From an uncultured Verrucomicrobiota bacterium (GTDB lineage: Bacteria > Verrucomicrobiota > Verrucomicrobiia > Opitutales > Opitutaceae): DNA of 64,000 bases. The notes under the pieces were generated by a model, which did not search any database, had not been told where the DNA came from, and saw only the letters and a list, made by a program, of their open reading frames with translations. The stretch's first letter is position 1; every line of letters begins with the position of its first letter. Position numbers and translations under genes: made by a program. Of the stretch, positions 16,263 through 24,800 are shown one piece after another. The stretch is from assembly GCA_903876795.1 (NCBI GenBank), contig CAIRBK010000050.1, forward strand, positions 51,051 through 115,050. The letters run 5' to 3'.

Positions 16263-17998
16263 GGAAGGCGGTAGAGTTGGAAACGGCGGCGGTGGCCGGT
16301 TTCGTTGAGGGTGAAGTAGAATTCGCGGCGCGGCGAAAAAAGCAGCGTGCAGCCGTCATCGTCGATGCGCCCCAGGGGCCGGCGCCGTCCCTCTTGGGAA
16401 ACGCAGGTGACGCAGCCGTCGGCGGTGCCGAGCACGACGCCGTCTTCGCAGAAGCAGTGGAAGCGCGGCATCTCGTCGAAGGGGATGAGCGTGATCTCCC
16501 CGGGGGACCCGAAGATCACGAGCGTGAGGCCGGTCGAACCCAGATCGGACGGCGTGGCGCAGAACACCGAGGGGAAGAGGGTGTGCGAGCTGTCCACGAC
16601 GGGGCCGGGCAGCGGACGCTTGGCCAGAACGCGGCCTTCGGCGTCGAGCCAGACGGCGTCCGGCCGTGCCGTGCCGGGGATGAGGACGACCTGAAGCGAA
16701 ACCGCGGAGGCCAGCAGATGCGGGCGGAGGCCGGAGGTGGGGCAGTCCACAGGGTGGGACGGGGAGTGCGCGGCCAGCAGCCGGACGAAGGCGCGGTCTT
16801 GCTCGACCCAGGCGAGCAAACGGCCGCTTGTATCCAAAGTGGCGGCACGGGGGTGGCCGTCGATGTCGATGAGGCCGCCGGGCATCCTGAAGTCATTTTC
16901 CCAAAGCACCAGGCGGCGCGGCTCGGCGGAGAACAGCGAGCCGTCGGGGCGGATCTGCAGGATGCCGGCGGCTTGCGGGAGGAAACGGTTGAGCGGGCGG
17001 CCGCTGACGGCGTCGAACAATTCGAGGTGGCTGTCGTAAACGGCCGCGAGCGCGGGCCTGCCGTGCAGCGCGAGCGGCAGGTGGTGGCGCGAAAGCGAGT
17101 TGAGGGAGAACTCCTGGTCGAATTCGTAGGCCTCGAGCGGATGAAACGCGGGCAGCGCCGTAACCCGTTTCTGGGCCTTGCCGGTGTCGGCCGGATCGGG
17201 GGCGAGCCCGGCGAGGCGTTGCAGCGCGGCGGCGGCGGAGGGCGGCCGGGCGGCGGGGGTCTTGTGGAGGAGCCAGCGGATCAGCTCGGCTTGCGCGGGG
17301 ACCTTGACGAGTTCAAGGGGCGGTTGGGTTTGCAGGTGGCTGCGGGCGATGGCGCGGATGTCGCCATCGAAGGGCCGGCGGCCGGTGGCGAGTTCGAAGA
17401 GGATAACGCCGAGGCTGTAGAGATCGCTGGCGGCGGAGAACTGCTGGTAGAAACTTTCGGGCGCCATGTAGCCCGGAGCACCGGCGGGGGTGGCGGCGTA
17501 TTCGACGGTCGCGCGGCGGCCGAGGAAACGCGCGACGCCGAGGTCGGAGACCCTGAAGCGCCAGCGTCCGTCGGGCAGCGCCTCGCAGAGGATGTTCTCG
17601 GGCTTGAGGTCGCAGTGCAGCAGCTGGTTTTGGTGAAGGTGGTCGAGCGCCGCGAGCAGGTCGCGGGCGCAGGCTTGCCATAGCTCGGGGGCGACCGGCT
17701 GGTCCTCGGTCATGAGGCCGCGGAGGGTGCCGCCGGCCACGTATTCGTAAACGAGGCAGGTGTCCCCGGTGCCGAGGTAGTGGAAGTCCAGGCAGCGCAC
17801 GATGCCGGGGTGCCGGACGGCGAGGATGGCGGCGAACTCGTTGAGCCCGGTGGCGGAGCCGGTGACGGTGCGGCGGATGTGCTTGAGGGCGACGTGTTCC
17901 CCGGTGTGCCGGTCCACGGCCTGGAAGACCTGCCCGTGCGTGCCTGCACCAATGGGTCGCACGATCTCGTAGCGATCACTGGAGATGCCGGGGGTCAT
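16259..17998 (-). CDS. Ser/Thr protein kinase with C-terminal propeller-like domain
   Basis: Residues about 10-275 form a Hanks-type kinase: glycine loop IGAGTHGQVFQAV, Lys39 in VALKHI, catalytic HCDLKPEN (128-135) with Cys in place of the usual Arg of HRD, SDLGVAR (151-157) in place of DFG, and GYMAPES. The C-terminal 300 residues contain repeated short beta-strand units (ALAAVYDSHLELFDAVSGR, GVVLGTADGCVTCVSQEG) like a WD40/quinoprotein propeller. No membrane helix is present, so it is cytosolic. HCD kinases usually retain activity. It is tied by 4-bp overlaps to both neighbours and shares the operon with a PP2C phosphatase. Confidence 0.9.
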   Translation of the reverse strand: MTPGISSDRYEIVRPIGAGTHGQVFQAVDRHTGEHVALKHIRRTVTGSATGLNEFAAILAVRHPGIVRCLDFHYLGTGDTCLVYEYVAGGTLRGLMTEDQPVAPELWQACARDLLAALDHLHQNQLLHCDLKPENILCEALPDGRWRFRVSDLGVARFLGRRATVEYAATPAGAPGYMAPESFYQQFSAASDLYSLGVILFELATGRRPFDGDIRAIARSHLQTQPPLELVKVPAQAELIRWLLHKTPAARPPSAAAALQRLAGLAPDPADTGKAQKRVTALPAFHPLEAYEFDQEFSLNSLSRHHLPLALHGRPALAAVYDSHLELFDAVSGRPLNRFLPQAAGILQIRPDGSLFSAEPRRLVLWENDFRMPGGLIDIDGHPRAATLDTSGRLLAWVEQDRAFVRLLAAHSPSHPVDCPTSGLRPHLLASAVSLQVVLIPGTARPDAVWLDAEGRVLAKRPLPGPVVDSSHTLFPSVFCATPSDLGSTGLTLVIFGSPGEITLIPFDEMPRFHCFCEDGVVLGTADGCVTCVSQEGRRRPLGRIDDDGCTLLFSPRREFYFTLNETGHRRRFQLYRLP

Positions 17999-18654
17999 GC
18001 GACTTGGCAGAGCGAGGCCAGCAGGGTGTGGGCCGGCTCGCCTTTTTCGATGCGCGATTCGAGGGCGTCGAGCCGGGCCGTGGCGGTGATGGCAAAGATG
18101 CCGCGGGGCGCGCCGCCGCGGGTGCTGGCGATTTCCTGGCAGTCGAGGTCCTGCCCGGCGATGTGGGTGAAGAGGGAGCGCAACACGCCGGCGATCAGGA
18201 AGTCCACGCGGGAGGTTTCCTGGTCGAGGACTTCGGAGAAAAGGGAGTTTTCCAGGGTGGCGGTGATGACGCCGTGGCTTTCGGCCTTCGAGAGGTCGAG
18301 CGTAAGGAGGCCCCAGCCATGGGCGGAGAAGTAGCCTTCGACGAGCTTGAGGTATTCGGCGACGGGGAGGTCGGCGGGGTTGGCGTTGAACATGAGGCCG
18401 AGCTCATGGTCCAGGTGCCTGGCGACGCGGCGGCCCCAGAGTGTGCCGCAGTTTTTGAGGATGAGGCGCCAGGCCGGGCCCGCCTCGTCGACGAGGGCCT
18501 GATGGATGCCCTTCACCACATCGGTGGAGAGATAGATGACGCGGCTGCCGGCGGCGTTGCAGGCGGTGCCGGCGGCGAGGTCGTAGCGGTTGGAGTCGTG
18601 ACTGAAAAAGCGCTCCAGGTCGAGGGTGGCGATGAGATCGTTTGGGTTGGTCAT
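17995..18654 (-). CDS. V4R-like (4-vinyl reductase fold) domain protein, copy 2
   Basis: The 219-residue product ends with a V4R-like pattern: LFTHIAGQDLDCQEIASTRGGAP then GIFAITA, comparable to the small-molecule-binding V4R domains seen in bacteriochlorophyll 4-vinyl reductase (BchJ) and in regulators. Of the Cys residues usual near the end of that fold, only the one in LDCQE is kept. The first half (about 1-110) is divergent. The ATG at 18654 follows the globin gene. V4R domains bind hydrophobic ligands or tetrapyrrole precursors, so a bilin- or heme-related role is plausible but inferred. Its stop overlaps the kinase start as ATGA. Confidence 0.65.
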   Translation of the reverse strand: MTNPNDLIATLDLERFFSHDSNRYDLAAGTACNAAGSRVIYLSTDVVKGIHQALVDEAGPAWRLILKNCGTLWGRRVARHLDHELGLMFNANPADLPVAEYLKLVEGYFSAHGWGLLTLDLSKAESHGVITATLENSLFSEVLDQETSRVDFLIAGVLRSLFTHIAGQDLDCQEIASTRGGAPRGIFAITATARLDALESRIEKGEPAHTLLASLCQVA

Positions 18655-18665
18655 GGTGGCCGGGC

Positions 18666-18752
18666 TTAGTCGTGGGCGAGGTGGGTGACCGCGAGCTGGA
18701 GATAGGATTCGATCTCGGCAAAGGCGGCGGGCGAAAGGTTGGCGCGCATTTC
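18666..18752 (-). other. In-frame continuation of the globin gene beyond a TAG codon
   Basis: After the TAG (18755-18753) the same frame stays open for 28 more codons to TAA (18668-18666), reading EMRANLSPAAFAEIESYLQL then AVTHLAHD. This looks like the last helix of phycobiliproteins (compare their ...AGSYFDYxI ends). If TAG is a mutated or misread GAG, the whole globin would be 190 residues and the gap to the next gene would shrink from 98 to 11 bp, like other junctions of this operon. Confidence 0.55.
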
Positions 18753-19238
18753 CTAGATGATGCCGCGATAGGTCTCGTAGATGGAGCGCTGGTGGGGCCG
18801 GAGCTTCGCGATGTGCGCGAGGATTTCCGGATCGGAGAAGTAGCGCCCGGTGGTGCCGGCCGCGATGTCCGGGTAGCCGAAGGACTGGATGATGGTCTTC
18901 ATCCAGAGGAGGAGCTTGTCGCGGAACCAGTCGGGGTCGCCCATGAGCATGCAGCCGGTGGCGTAGGCGGTCACGTAACGGACGTCGCGGATGCACTTGG
19001 CGAGGGCGAGCTGGTGCTTCTGCTCGAAAGGATAAATCTCGTAGATGCGGGTGATGACTTTTTTGACGATCTGGCCGTCGACGGCCTTGATCTCGCGGGC
19101 GGCGGCGACGCGGGAAGCGCCCTCGGGATAAAGCGAGAGGTAGAGGTCGAATTCCGCGTCGGTGAGGTGGCGGGATTCGGCGTCCTTGAACAGCGTCTTG
19201 AGCTGAGGGTGGGAGCGGAGCGATTCGGTCTGGTTCAT
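18753..19238 (-). CDS. Phycobiliprotein-superfamily globin (BBAG-like), apparently truncated by TAG
   Basis: This 161-residue helical protein matches the phycobiliprotein fold. ALAKCIRDVRYVTAYATGC corresponds to the alpha-84/beta-82 chromophore site, with Cys82 for thioether attachment and Arg84/Asp85 that contact the bilin, followed by DPDWFRDKLLLWMKTIIQSF and GYPD as in helices E-F. N-terminal helices (AAREIKAVDGQIVKKVITRI) also fit. Globins of this type beside PcyA-like genes outside cyanobacteria are known as bilin biosynthesis-associated globins. It likely binds a bilin made by this operon; whether covalently is unknown, as no lyase is recognised. A TAG codon cuts off the final helix (see 18666-18752). 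Its ATG overlaps the stop of the FFxxLPW gene by 4 bp. Confidence 0.85.
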   Translation of the reverse strand: MNQTESLRSHPQLKTLFKDAESRHLTDAEFDLYLSLYPEGASRVAAAREIKAVDGQIVKKVITRIYEIYPFEQKHQLALAKCIRDVRYVTAYATGCMLMGDPDWFRDKLLLWMKTIIQSFGYPDIAAGTTGRYFSDPEILAHIAKLRPHQRSIYETYRGII

Positions 19239-19960
19239 GGGAGCAGTTGGTCGGGTTGGCGGGACCAGGGCAGGTCGTGAAAAAAGGCGCCGGCGAGGGC
19301 GTTGCGGCCGGCCTGGCGGGCGGCGCGGTCGGAGGTGCGGGCGGCGCTGAGCATGCCGGTGAGGAGAAGGTTGTCGGCCGGCAGGCTGGCCGTGCGCGGA
19401 TCAAGGCGGTCGTCCTCGCGGGAGGCGGTGACGCGGATGGAAGTGATGGCGTCTCCGGGCGCGCGGCGTCCGTCCCAAGGCAGGGTGCGGAAAAAAGGTC
19501 CGGCCTCGGATTGGCGTCCGGCGGGGGCAAACTGCGGAGGCGTTTCGCAGGGGGTGGTGGAGGGGCCGCGGGCGGGGGGCACCGGCGCGTCGGGCAGCGC
19601 GGCCGGGAAATTGGCGGCGCCGCCGCCCCAGCCGAGCGCGGAGAAAAAGGCGCGGGCGGTGGAGGGACGCCGGACCGGTTGGCCGTATGAAGGCGGGAGT
19701 GGCTCCGGGTCCCGGATGGAGGCATCCGCGACGGCGGTTTCGACGAGCGGCAAAACGGTTTCCGGCGCAGGCGGCGTGAAGGCGGGTTCGGGCGCGGCGA
19801 CGACCGGAGGCGGGGGGAACACCGCGGGGGCGACCAACACCGCAGGCGGAGCGACAACGGGCGGCGGGACCGGCGCGGGGCGTTCGCCGCGCAGGAAAGC
19901 GGCGAGGCTTTCGACGAAGCCGCGCCAGCGTTCGTGGTGGATGGGTTGCCAGTGGCGCAT
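19235..19960 (-). CDS. Proline-rich, probably disordered protein with three FFxxLPW-like motifs
   Basis: This 241-residue protein has a short N-terminal amphipathic segment (GFVESLAAFL), a long Pro/Ala/Val-rich stretch (28-100) and three spaced copies of one short motif: RAFFSALGW (103-111), GPFFRTLPW (154-162) and GAFFHDLPW (224-232), joined by low-complexity linkers. Such spacing suggests a linker or scaffold that docks three copies of a partner. A related string, FFRNLPLPG, sits at the C-terminus of heme oxygenase in the same operon. It lies between a V4R gene and the globin gene, overlapping the latter by 4 bp. I know no described family for it. Confidence 0.75.
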   Translation of the reverse strand: MRHWQPIHHERWRGFVESLAAFLRGERPAPVPPPVVAPPAVLVAPAVFPPPPVVAAPEPAFTPPAPETVLPLVETAVADASIRDPEPLPPSYGQPVRRPSTARAFFSALGWGGGAANFPAALPDAPVPPARGPSTTPCETPPQFAPAGRQSEAGPFFRTLPWDGRRAPGDAITSIRVTASREDDRLDPRTASLPADNLLLTGMLSAARTSDRAARQAGRNALAGAFFHDLPWSRQPDQLLP

Positions 19961-19972
19961 GGTGGGGCGGAA

Positions 19973-20581
19973 TCAGCCGACCTTGTTGCGGATTTCCTCG
20001 GCGGTGGCGCCTTCCTGGCGCCAGAACTCGGCGGCGTTGACCTGTTTTTCGGGGCCGATCATGAATTTGCAGCAGTCGTTGCCCATCGAGTAGCACTGCA
20101 CCTCGATCGCCTCGCGCTGGGTGCGCTCGAAGTAGCTCATGACGCCCGCGAACATGCCGGCGTAGAGGTGGCAGACGGGTTTGCCGACGCGCTGCATGGA
20201 GTAGGCCACGGCGCTGTTGCGGATCTCGGCGAAGACGATGCCGCGCTGGTGGAAACTGACGTCGAGAGTCCAGGCGCCCCAGCCCTGGATGGTGAGCGGC
20301 CACCACCAGGTCTCGAAGACGAACTGCGGGTTCATCTGCCAGATGTCGAGTTTGCCGCCGCCGAACTCGTGGCGCATGCGGTCGTTGAAGCGCTTCATGT
20401 CGCGCAGGCCCCATTCGCGGCCGCATTTGTACATGATGAGGTTGGCGGCGTCGCCGACATCCTCCTCGAGGCCGGAGTGCATGCCGACGATGAAGTCCTC
20501 GGAGACCTTGGCGGCGCGCTGGCCGTCGCGCAGGTAGAGCATGCCCTTGGAGGGGTCGTTGCGGAAAAAGTCATCGGCCAC
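19973..20581 (-). CDS. V4R (4-vinyl reductase fold) domain protein, copy 1
   Basis: The C-terminal half is a clear V4R domain: VCHLYAGMFAGVMSYFERTQ followed by EVQCYSMGNDCCKFMIGP, with the Cys pattern typical of the fold. The middle contains an aromatic stretch FVFETWWWPLTIQGWGAW. The only standard start in the frame is a GTG at 20581, but coding-like sequence continues upstream in the same frame (see 20582-20652), so the real protein is probably about 24 residues longer. It lies between the ferredoxin and FFxxLPW genes. A role in binding a tetrapyrrole intermediate is inference from fold and context. Confidence 0.8.
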   Translation of the reverse strand: MADDFFRNDPSKGMLYLRDGQRAAKVSEDFIVGMHSGLEEDVGDAANLIMYKCGREWGLRDMKRFNDRMRHEFGGGKLDIWQMNPQFVFETWWWPLTIQGWGAWTLDVSFHQRGIVFAEIRNSAVAYSMQRVGKPVCHLYAGMFAGVMSYFERTQREAIEVQCYSMGNDCCKFMIGPEKQVNAAEFWRQEGATAEEIRNKVG

Positions 20582-20652
20582 GTAGTAGTTGTGGTAGCCC
20601 TTGTAGCCGCCGTCGGCCGGGGAGATGGGGGGACGTTGGTCGGAGTATTCAT
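20582..20652 (-). other. Probable frameshifted 5' end of the V4R gene
   Basis: In the V4R frame the upstream codons read ISPADGGYKGYHNYYVADDF, which looks like real protein, but the frame has no start codon. An ATG at 20652 in the next frame would join it if the six-G run (20627-20632, plus strand) had one more base, giving MNTPTNVPPISPADGG. This would also cut the gap to the ferredoxin gene from 101 to 30 bp. The GTG at 20581 remains the conservative start. Confidence 0.5.
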
Positions 20653-20682
20653 GATTTTTGGATAAAGCGGGCCGAGGGCGGA

Positions 20683-21156
20683 TTACTTGTTGGAGACGTC
20701 CAGGCTGCCCAAGTTGAAGTCCACGTCCTGGAGCTGCATGATGTAAGTGCGGGTGATGATCTTGTCTTTTTGAATGAGAATGCGCCCGTCCTTGGGATGG
20801 AGGATGGGCACCTTGGTGCGTTTGCCGATGAGAGCCTCGAGGTCGTTGAACGACTGGACGTAGAGGCCTTCGGGCAGGAGAATCTCAACGCCCTCGCCGA
20901 TCACGCGGCACTGGCAGGAGAGGCGGCTGTTGGGCTGGGCGCCGGTGATGAGGGCAAGGGTGCGTTTTTCGCGGTCACCCATCGGGGTGAGGCTGTCCGG
21001 GCCGCCGGCGACGTAGACGTGGCAGGTGGCGCAGATGCCCTGGCCGCCGCAAGCCATCATGACGGGACATTGCTGGGCGAGCAGGGTGTCCAGGACACGG
21101 GTGTTGGTGGCGATGGCGACCCGCTGGTTGATGGGCTGGAGGAGGACTTCTTTCAT
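20683..21156 (-). CDS. [2Fe-2S] ferredoxin with C-terminal extension
   Basis: Cluster ligands are Cys36, Cys42, Cys45 and Cys81 in MMACGGQGICATCH and LSCQCRV, the C-x5-C-x2-C...C spacing of plant/adrenodoxin-type ferredoxins. The ferredoxin fold takes about 100 residues; about 55 more follow, ending in ITRTYIMQLQDVDFNLG, which is unusual. The obvious role is electron donor to heme oxygenase and to the bilin reductase, both ferredoxin-dependent in cyanobacteria. Its start overlaps the stop of the HhH gene as ATGA. Confidence 0.92.
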   Translation of the reverse strand: MKEVLLQPINQRVAIATNTRVLDTLLAQQCPVMMACGGQGICATCHVYVAGGPDSLTPMGDREKRTLALITGAQPNSRLSCQCRVIGEGVEILLPEGLYVQSFNDLEALIGKRTKVPILHPKDGRILIQKDKIITRTYIMQLQDVDFNLGSLDVSNK

Positions 21157-21830
21157 GAAAGGAGGGGGCGGAGCACGCCGGGCAGGTTTTGGTGGAGGAA
21201 GGCAGCCCGTCCGCCGGTGGGCGGTTCGGTGCAGACAAAATGGAGGTGGAATTTTTTCACGCGGACCGTGAGCAGAAGCTGTTCTGGGCCGATCGCGGGG
21301 GCGGCCTCAGCGGCGGGAGCGACATGGATCGCGGCGATGCCGGGCGCGGGTTTCGACCAGGGCTGCAAATCCGTCAGGCAAACGGCCTCCTGCCGCGAGC
21401 GCCTCATGAGGTCGTGGAGGCGGAAGCGGTGCGCCTCGGGCGGGCGGCCGGCAAGGCGGGTGAAGCGCTTGGGGCCGATCAGGGGCACCAGCGCCAGTTC
21501 GTCGAGGCTGGCGAAATACTGGGCCTTGGCGCGCTGGGCGATGATGTTGGCGGAGAGGGTGGGCCCGATGCCTTCAAAGGCGAGCAGCGCCTCCTGGTCG
21601 AGATAGTTGAAGGAGGCGAGCAACTCGGTCTCGGTGAGACCGGCGGGGGTGCGGCGAGCGACGCGGCGCACCTCGTCGTGGAAGGGGTCGCCCGCCGCGA
21701 GGATGACCTTGCCGGGGGCGCGCCCCTGCCAGCGCCAGCGACCGGGGCCGCTGCGGTGATGCGGGCGGGAAAGCGGTCCGGTGCGGCGGGGACCGGGCAG
21801 GCTGTCGGCGGCGTTTAGGGCGGTGAGCAT
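21153..21830 (-). CDS. Helix-hairpin-helix domain protein
   Basis: Residues about 65-130 contain two helix-hairpin-helix units (LLAFEGIGPTLSANIIAQR and ALVPLIGPKRFTRLAG), a ComEA/DNA-binding-like fold that also serves in protein contacts. The N-terminus (PGPRRTGPLSRPHHRSGPG) is basic and disordered and the C-terminal 80 residues are unrecognised. The ATG at 21830 lies 11 bp after the giant globin-like gene and the stop overlaps the ferredoxin start. Its presence in a bilin operon is unexplained; a DNA-linked output or a purely structural adaptor are both possible. Confidence 0.75.
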   Translation of the reverse strand: MLTALNAADSLPGPRRTGPLSRPHHRSGPGRWRWQGRAPGKVILAAGDPFHDEVRRVARRTPAGLTETELLASFNYLDQEALLAFEGIGPTLSANIIAQRAKAQYFASLDELALVPLIGPKRFTRLAGRPPEAHRFRLHDLMRRSRQEAVCLTDLQPWSKPAPGIAAIHVAPAAEAAPAIGPEQLLLTVRVKKFHLHFVCTEPPTGGRAAFLHQNLPGVLRPLLS

Positions 21831-21841
21831 GGTGGCGGCAA

Positions 21842-24800
21842 TCAGGCGACAGTCCGGGTGAACTCGGCGTGGGCGCGCTGGACGAGGGCGGCCTGTTCTT
21901 CGGTCAGAGGCCTGCCTTGTTGCCGGGCGTGGTGGGCGAGTTTGGCCGAGGCGTCGCCGGCAAGCGGGCCGAGGTGGGTGTAGGCGGGGACGTCGGCGGA
22001 GACGCGGATGCCGAGGAGGTAGAGCGGGATGGGGCCCGGGGCGGCGGTGGCGGGCAGGGCGAGCTTCAGGCCGGCGAAGCGCGAGGAGAGGTCCTGCGCG
22101 AATTTCGCGAGGGCGAGGGCGCCCGGGTGCTGCGCGCCGATTTTTTCGGCGGCCGAAGAGGCGAGGGCCTGATAGAACTGAAGGGCGCCCTCCTCCTTGT
22201 CGGCGTGCACGGCGGCGATCGTGCGGGGGCAGCTCCAATACCAGGCGTGCGAGGGGTCGGCCTGGCCGATGACGGCGTTGAGCGTGAGGATTTCGAGGAC
22301 GTAGAGGCCCTCGTTGCGCAGGTCGGGGCTGTTGATCCAGTCGACCGATTTTTTGCCGAAGCCGAGCTTGCTGAGAAGGCCGGCGGTCTTGACCGGTGCC
22401 AGAGGCAGGGTGAGACCGGCGCCGAGCGAGGCTTGCACGGTGGTGAAGCGCGCGAGCACCGCCTCGTCGGGATCGAGGGCGATTCCGAAGGCCTGAGCGG
22501 CCGAGGCGTCGGCGGGATCGGACTCGACAAGGCGTTCGTCGGGTCGGACGCGGGCGAGAAGCGAGGCCTGCCAAAGCGGCCGGGCGAGCGGGTGCGAGGC
22601 CTGGGCGGCGCAGGCTCGGACGAGGCGGGAGCCTTTGCCCGCTAAGAGGGCCTGGAGGCGCTGGATCAGCGCGGGCAGGGCGAGCAGGCGCCGCCTGAGG
22701 GAGTTGGGCACGCGGCCGGGGAGCAGCGTTTCGCATTCCCGGCCGATGTCCTCGGCGAGAGCAACCCAGGCGGCGGGGCCGTGGACGCGCCCCAACGGGG
22801 TGGAGAGCATGAGTTTTTCCACGAGGGCGAGACCGGGGGCCGGACCTTCGTCGGGCGTGACGGCGGCAGCGGCGAGAGCGGCGAGGAAACGGCGCCAGTC
22901 GGCGAGGGTGTTGCCGTGGCGGGTCGCCAGGATTTCAGCGAGGGCGGGGACGGCGGTCGCGATGAACGGCCGGATGGCGGGCAGGTTGCGAGCCATGCGC
23001 TGCAAGGCTCCGAACCAAGTCCAGGCTGCGGAGCGCAGGCCGGGATCGATGCCGGCGGCGACCGCCTCCTCGTGGCGGCACCAGGCGGCGGAAAGTTCCA
23101 ACGCGCCGTGGTTCAGATGGGGCAGCGTGATCTCGGCGAGGTGGCTGGAGAGATTGAGCCACGCGCGCACCGGAGCCTGCGTGGAGAGCAGGTGGCCGAG
23201 GGTGGAGAGCAGGTGTTCCTGATCGCGCGCGCATTTCTGGCGGAGGGCGTCGTCGGGCGTCACGGCGGCTGCATAATCCCGGGCGAGCGCGGCGGAGTGG
23301 CGGAGCAGATGATGGCCGAGCGCGGCTTGGCGGACGACCTCGAGAGTCGCCAGGAAAAAGACGCGCCAGAACATGGCGGGGCCGGCGGCGAGGTGTTTGG
23401 AGAGATCGCGCGTGAGGCCGTAGAAGGCCGAGACCAGTTCGCGGGCGGGGCGGTCGGCGAGGTCGGGGGTGAGGCGGACGAGCAGGAGTTCCCACGCGGC
23501 CTCGAAGTCGCCACTTTCCTCCAGCCCGCAGACGATCGCCTCGAGGTGGTAGCAGAGGCGGTCGGCCAGGGCGGCGCGGAGGGCGGCGTCGCCAGGCACG
23601 GCGTAGTCGGCGGCTTGGTCAGCGATGGGGCGGATGGCGGCGAACAGGGCGCCGACGTAGTCCGGCGAGGCGGCTTGCGGGCCGAGCGCGAGTTCGCGCC
23701 AGAGGGGGCCGGTAGCGGTGAAGAGCGGGGCCTCGATGTCGAGGATGGCGTCGCCGGCGAGGGCGACGCCAGGCGGGAGCACGGCGCGGAGGGCCGCGTT
23801 GACGCGGGCGTGGGCGTTTGAGGCGACGACCCGGTCGAGCAGGAGGTGGTTGTCGGCGGCGAAGCCGAAGAAAAGGCGAGGCGATTCCGCGGCGTGATCC
23901 CATATCGCGGCGGCGGTCTGGCGAAACGCGTAGCCAAAGGAGAGGTTGTTGGTGGCGCGGTCGCACTTCGCGGTGGTGCCGTTGGCATAGGGCACGTCGC
24001 GGCCCCCTTCGAGGAGGGCGACGAGTTCGTCGGCGTGGCGGCCGGCGTTGGCGGCGACGGCGAGCGCGGCGCGCAGGGCGGGCCACTCGAGGGCGAGCGT
24101 CGCGAAGTGCGAGCGGAGGGCGTTGGGATTGGCGGCGTGCGCGATGAGCGCGTCGCCCAGTTCGAGCCAGGCCTTGGGCGTCGTGTCTCTTTCGATACAG
24201 GCGGCGACGAGTCCGGCGCGGGCGCGCGCGGCGGCGGGGAAGCCGGAGGCGAGGGCACGGGGCTGGTCGCCGCTGAGCGGGTGAAGCAGGTGGGCGCGGA
24301 GCGCGGCCTGGGCCAGGGCGGGCGCGTGGCCGGCGAAGTTCCGGGAGCGCATGTGGCCCCAGGACTTGAGGATCTCGCCGCCGGGGAGAACGAGGTCGAG
24401 CGTCCTGGCGGCTTCACGGGCTGAGGGAAGACCGGTGGCGCGCGCGTAGCGTTCGGCGGGATTAGTCCCTTCGGCGGCGGCGAGCGCGGCGAGGAGTTCG
24501 GGGGTGCGCGCCAGCCAGCGGGAAACTCCGGAGGGAACGGCGGAGCCGGCGACTTCGGTCAGGTTTTTCAACAGCGACGCGATCTCGGCGGACGAGCGGG
24601 TGGAGGCGGGCCAGGAGAGCAGGAAGCGGTTGAAAAGCGCGGGGCCGGACCAGGGGCCTTCGGCGGGGGAGTACTGCGCGGTGAAGGCGGCGGCGAGAAG
24701 ATCGCGCTGGAGACGGTCCTCGTCGGCGCGGGCGGAGAAGCTGTAGTCGGTCGGCGTGAAAACTTTCCTGGCGAGGGGATGGCTCACGGCCCAGCCGTTG

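Noticed and set aside
16238..17683. 481-codon plus-strand open frame
   Set aside because: Antisense shadow of the Ser/Thr kinase gene, with low-complexity composition.
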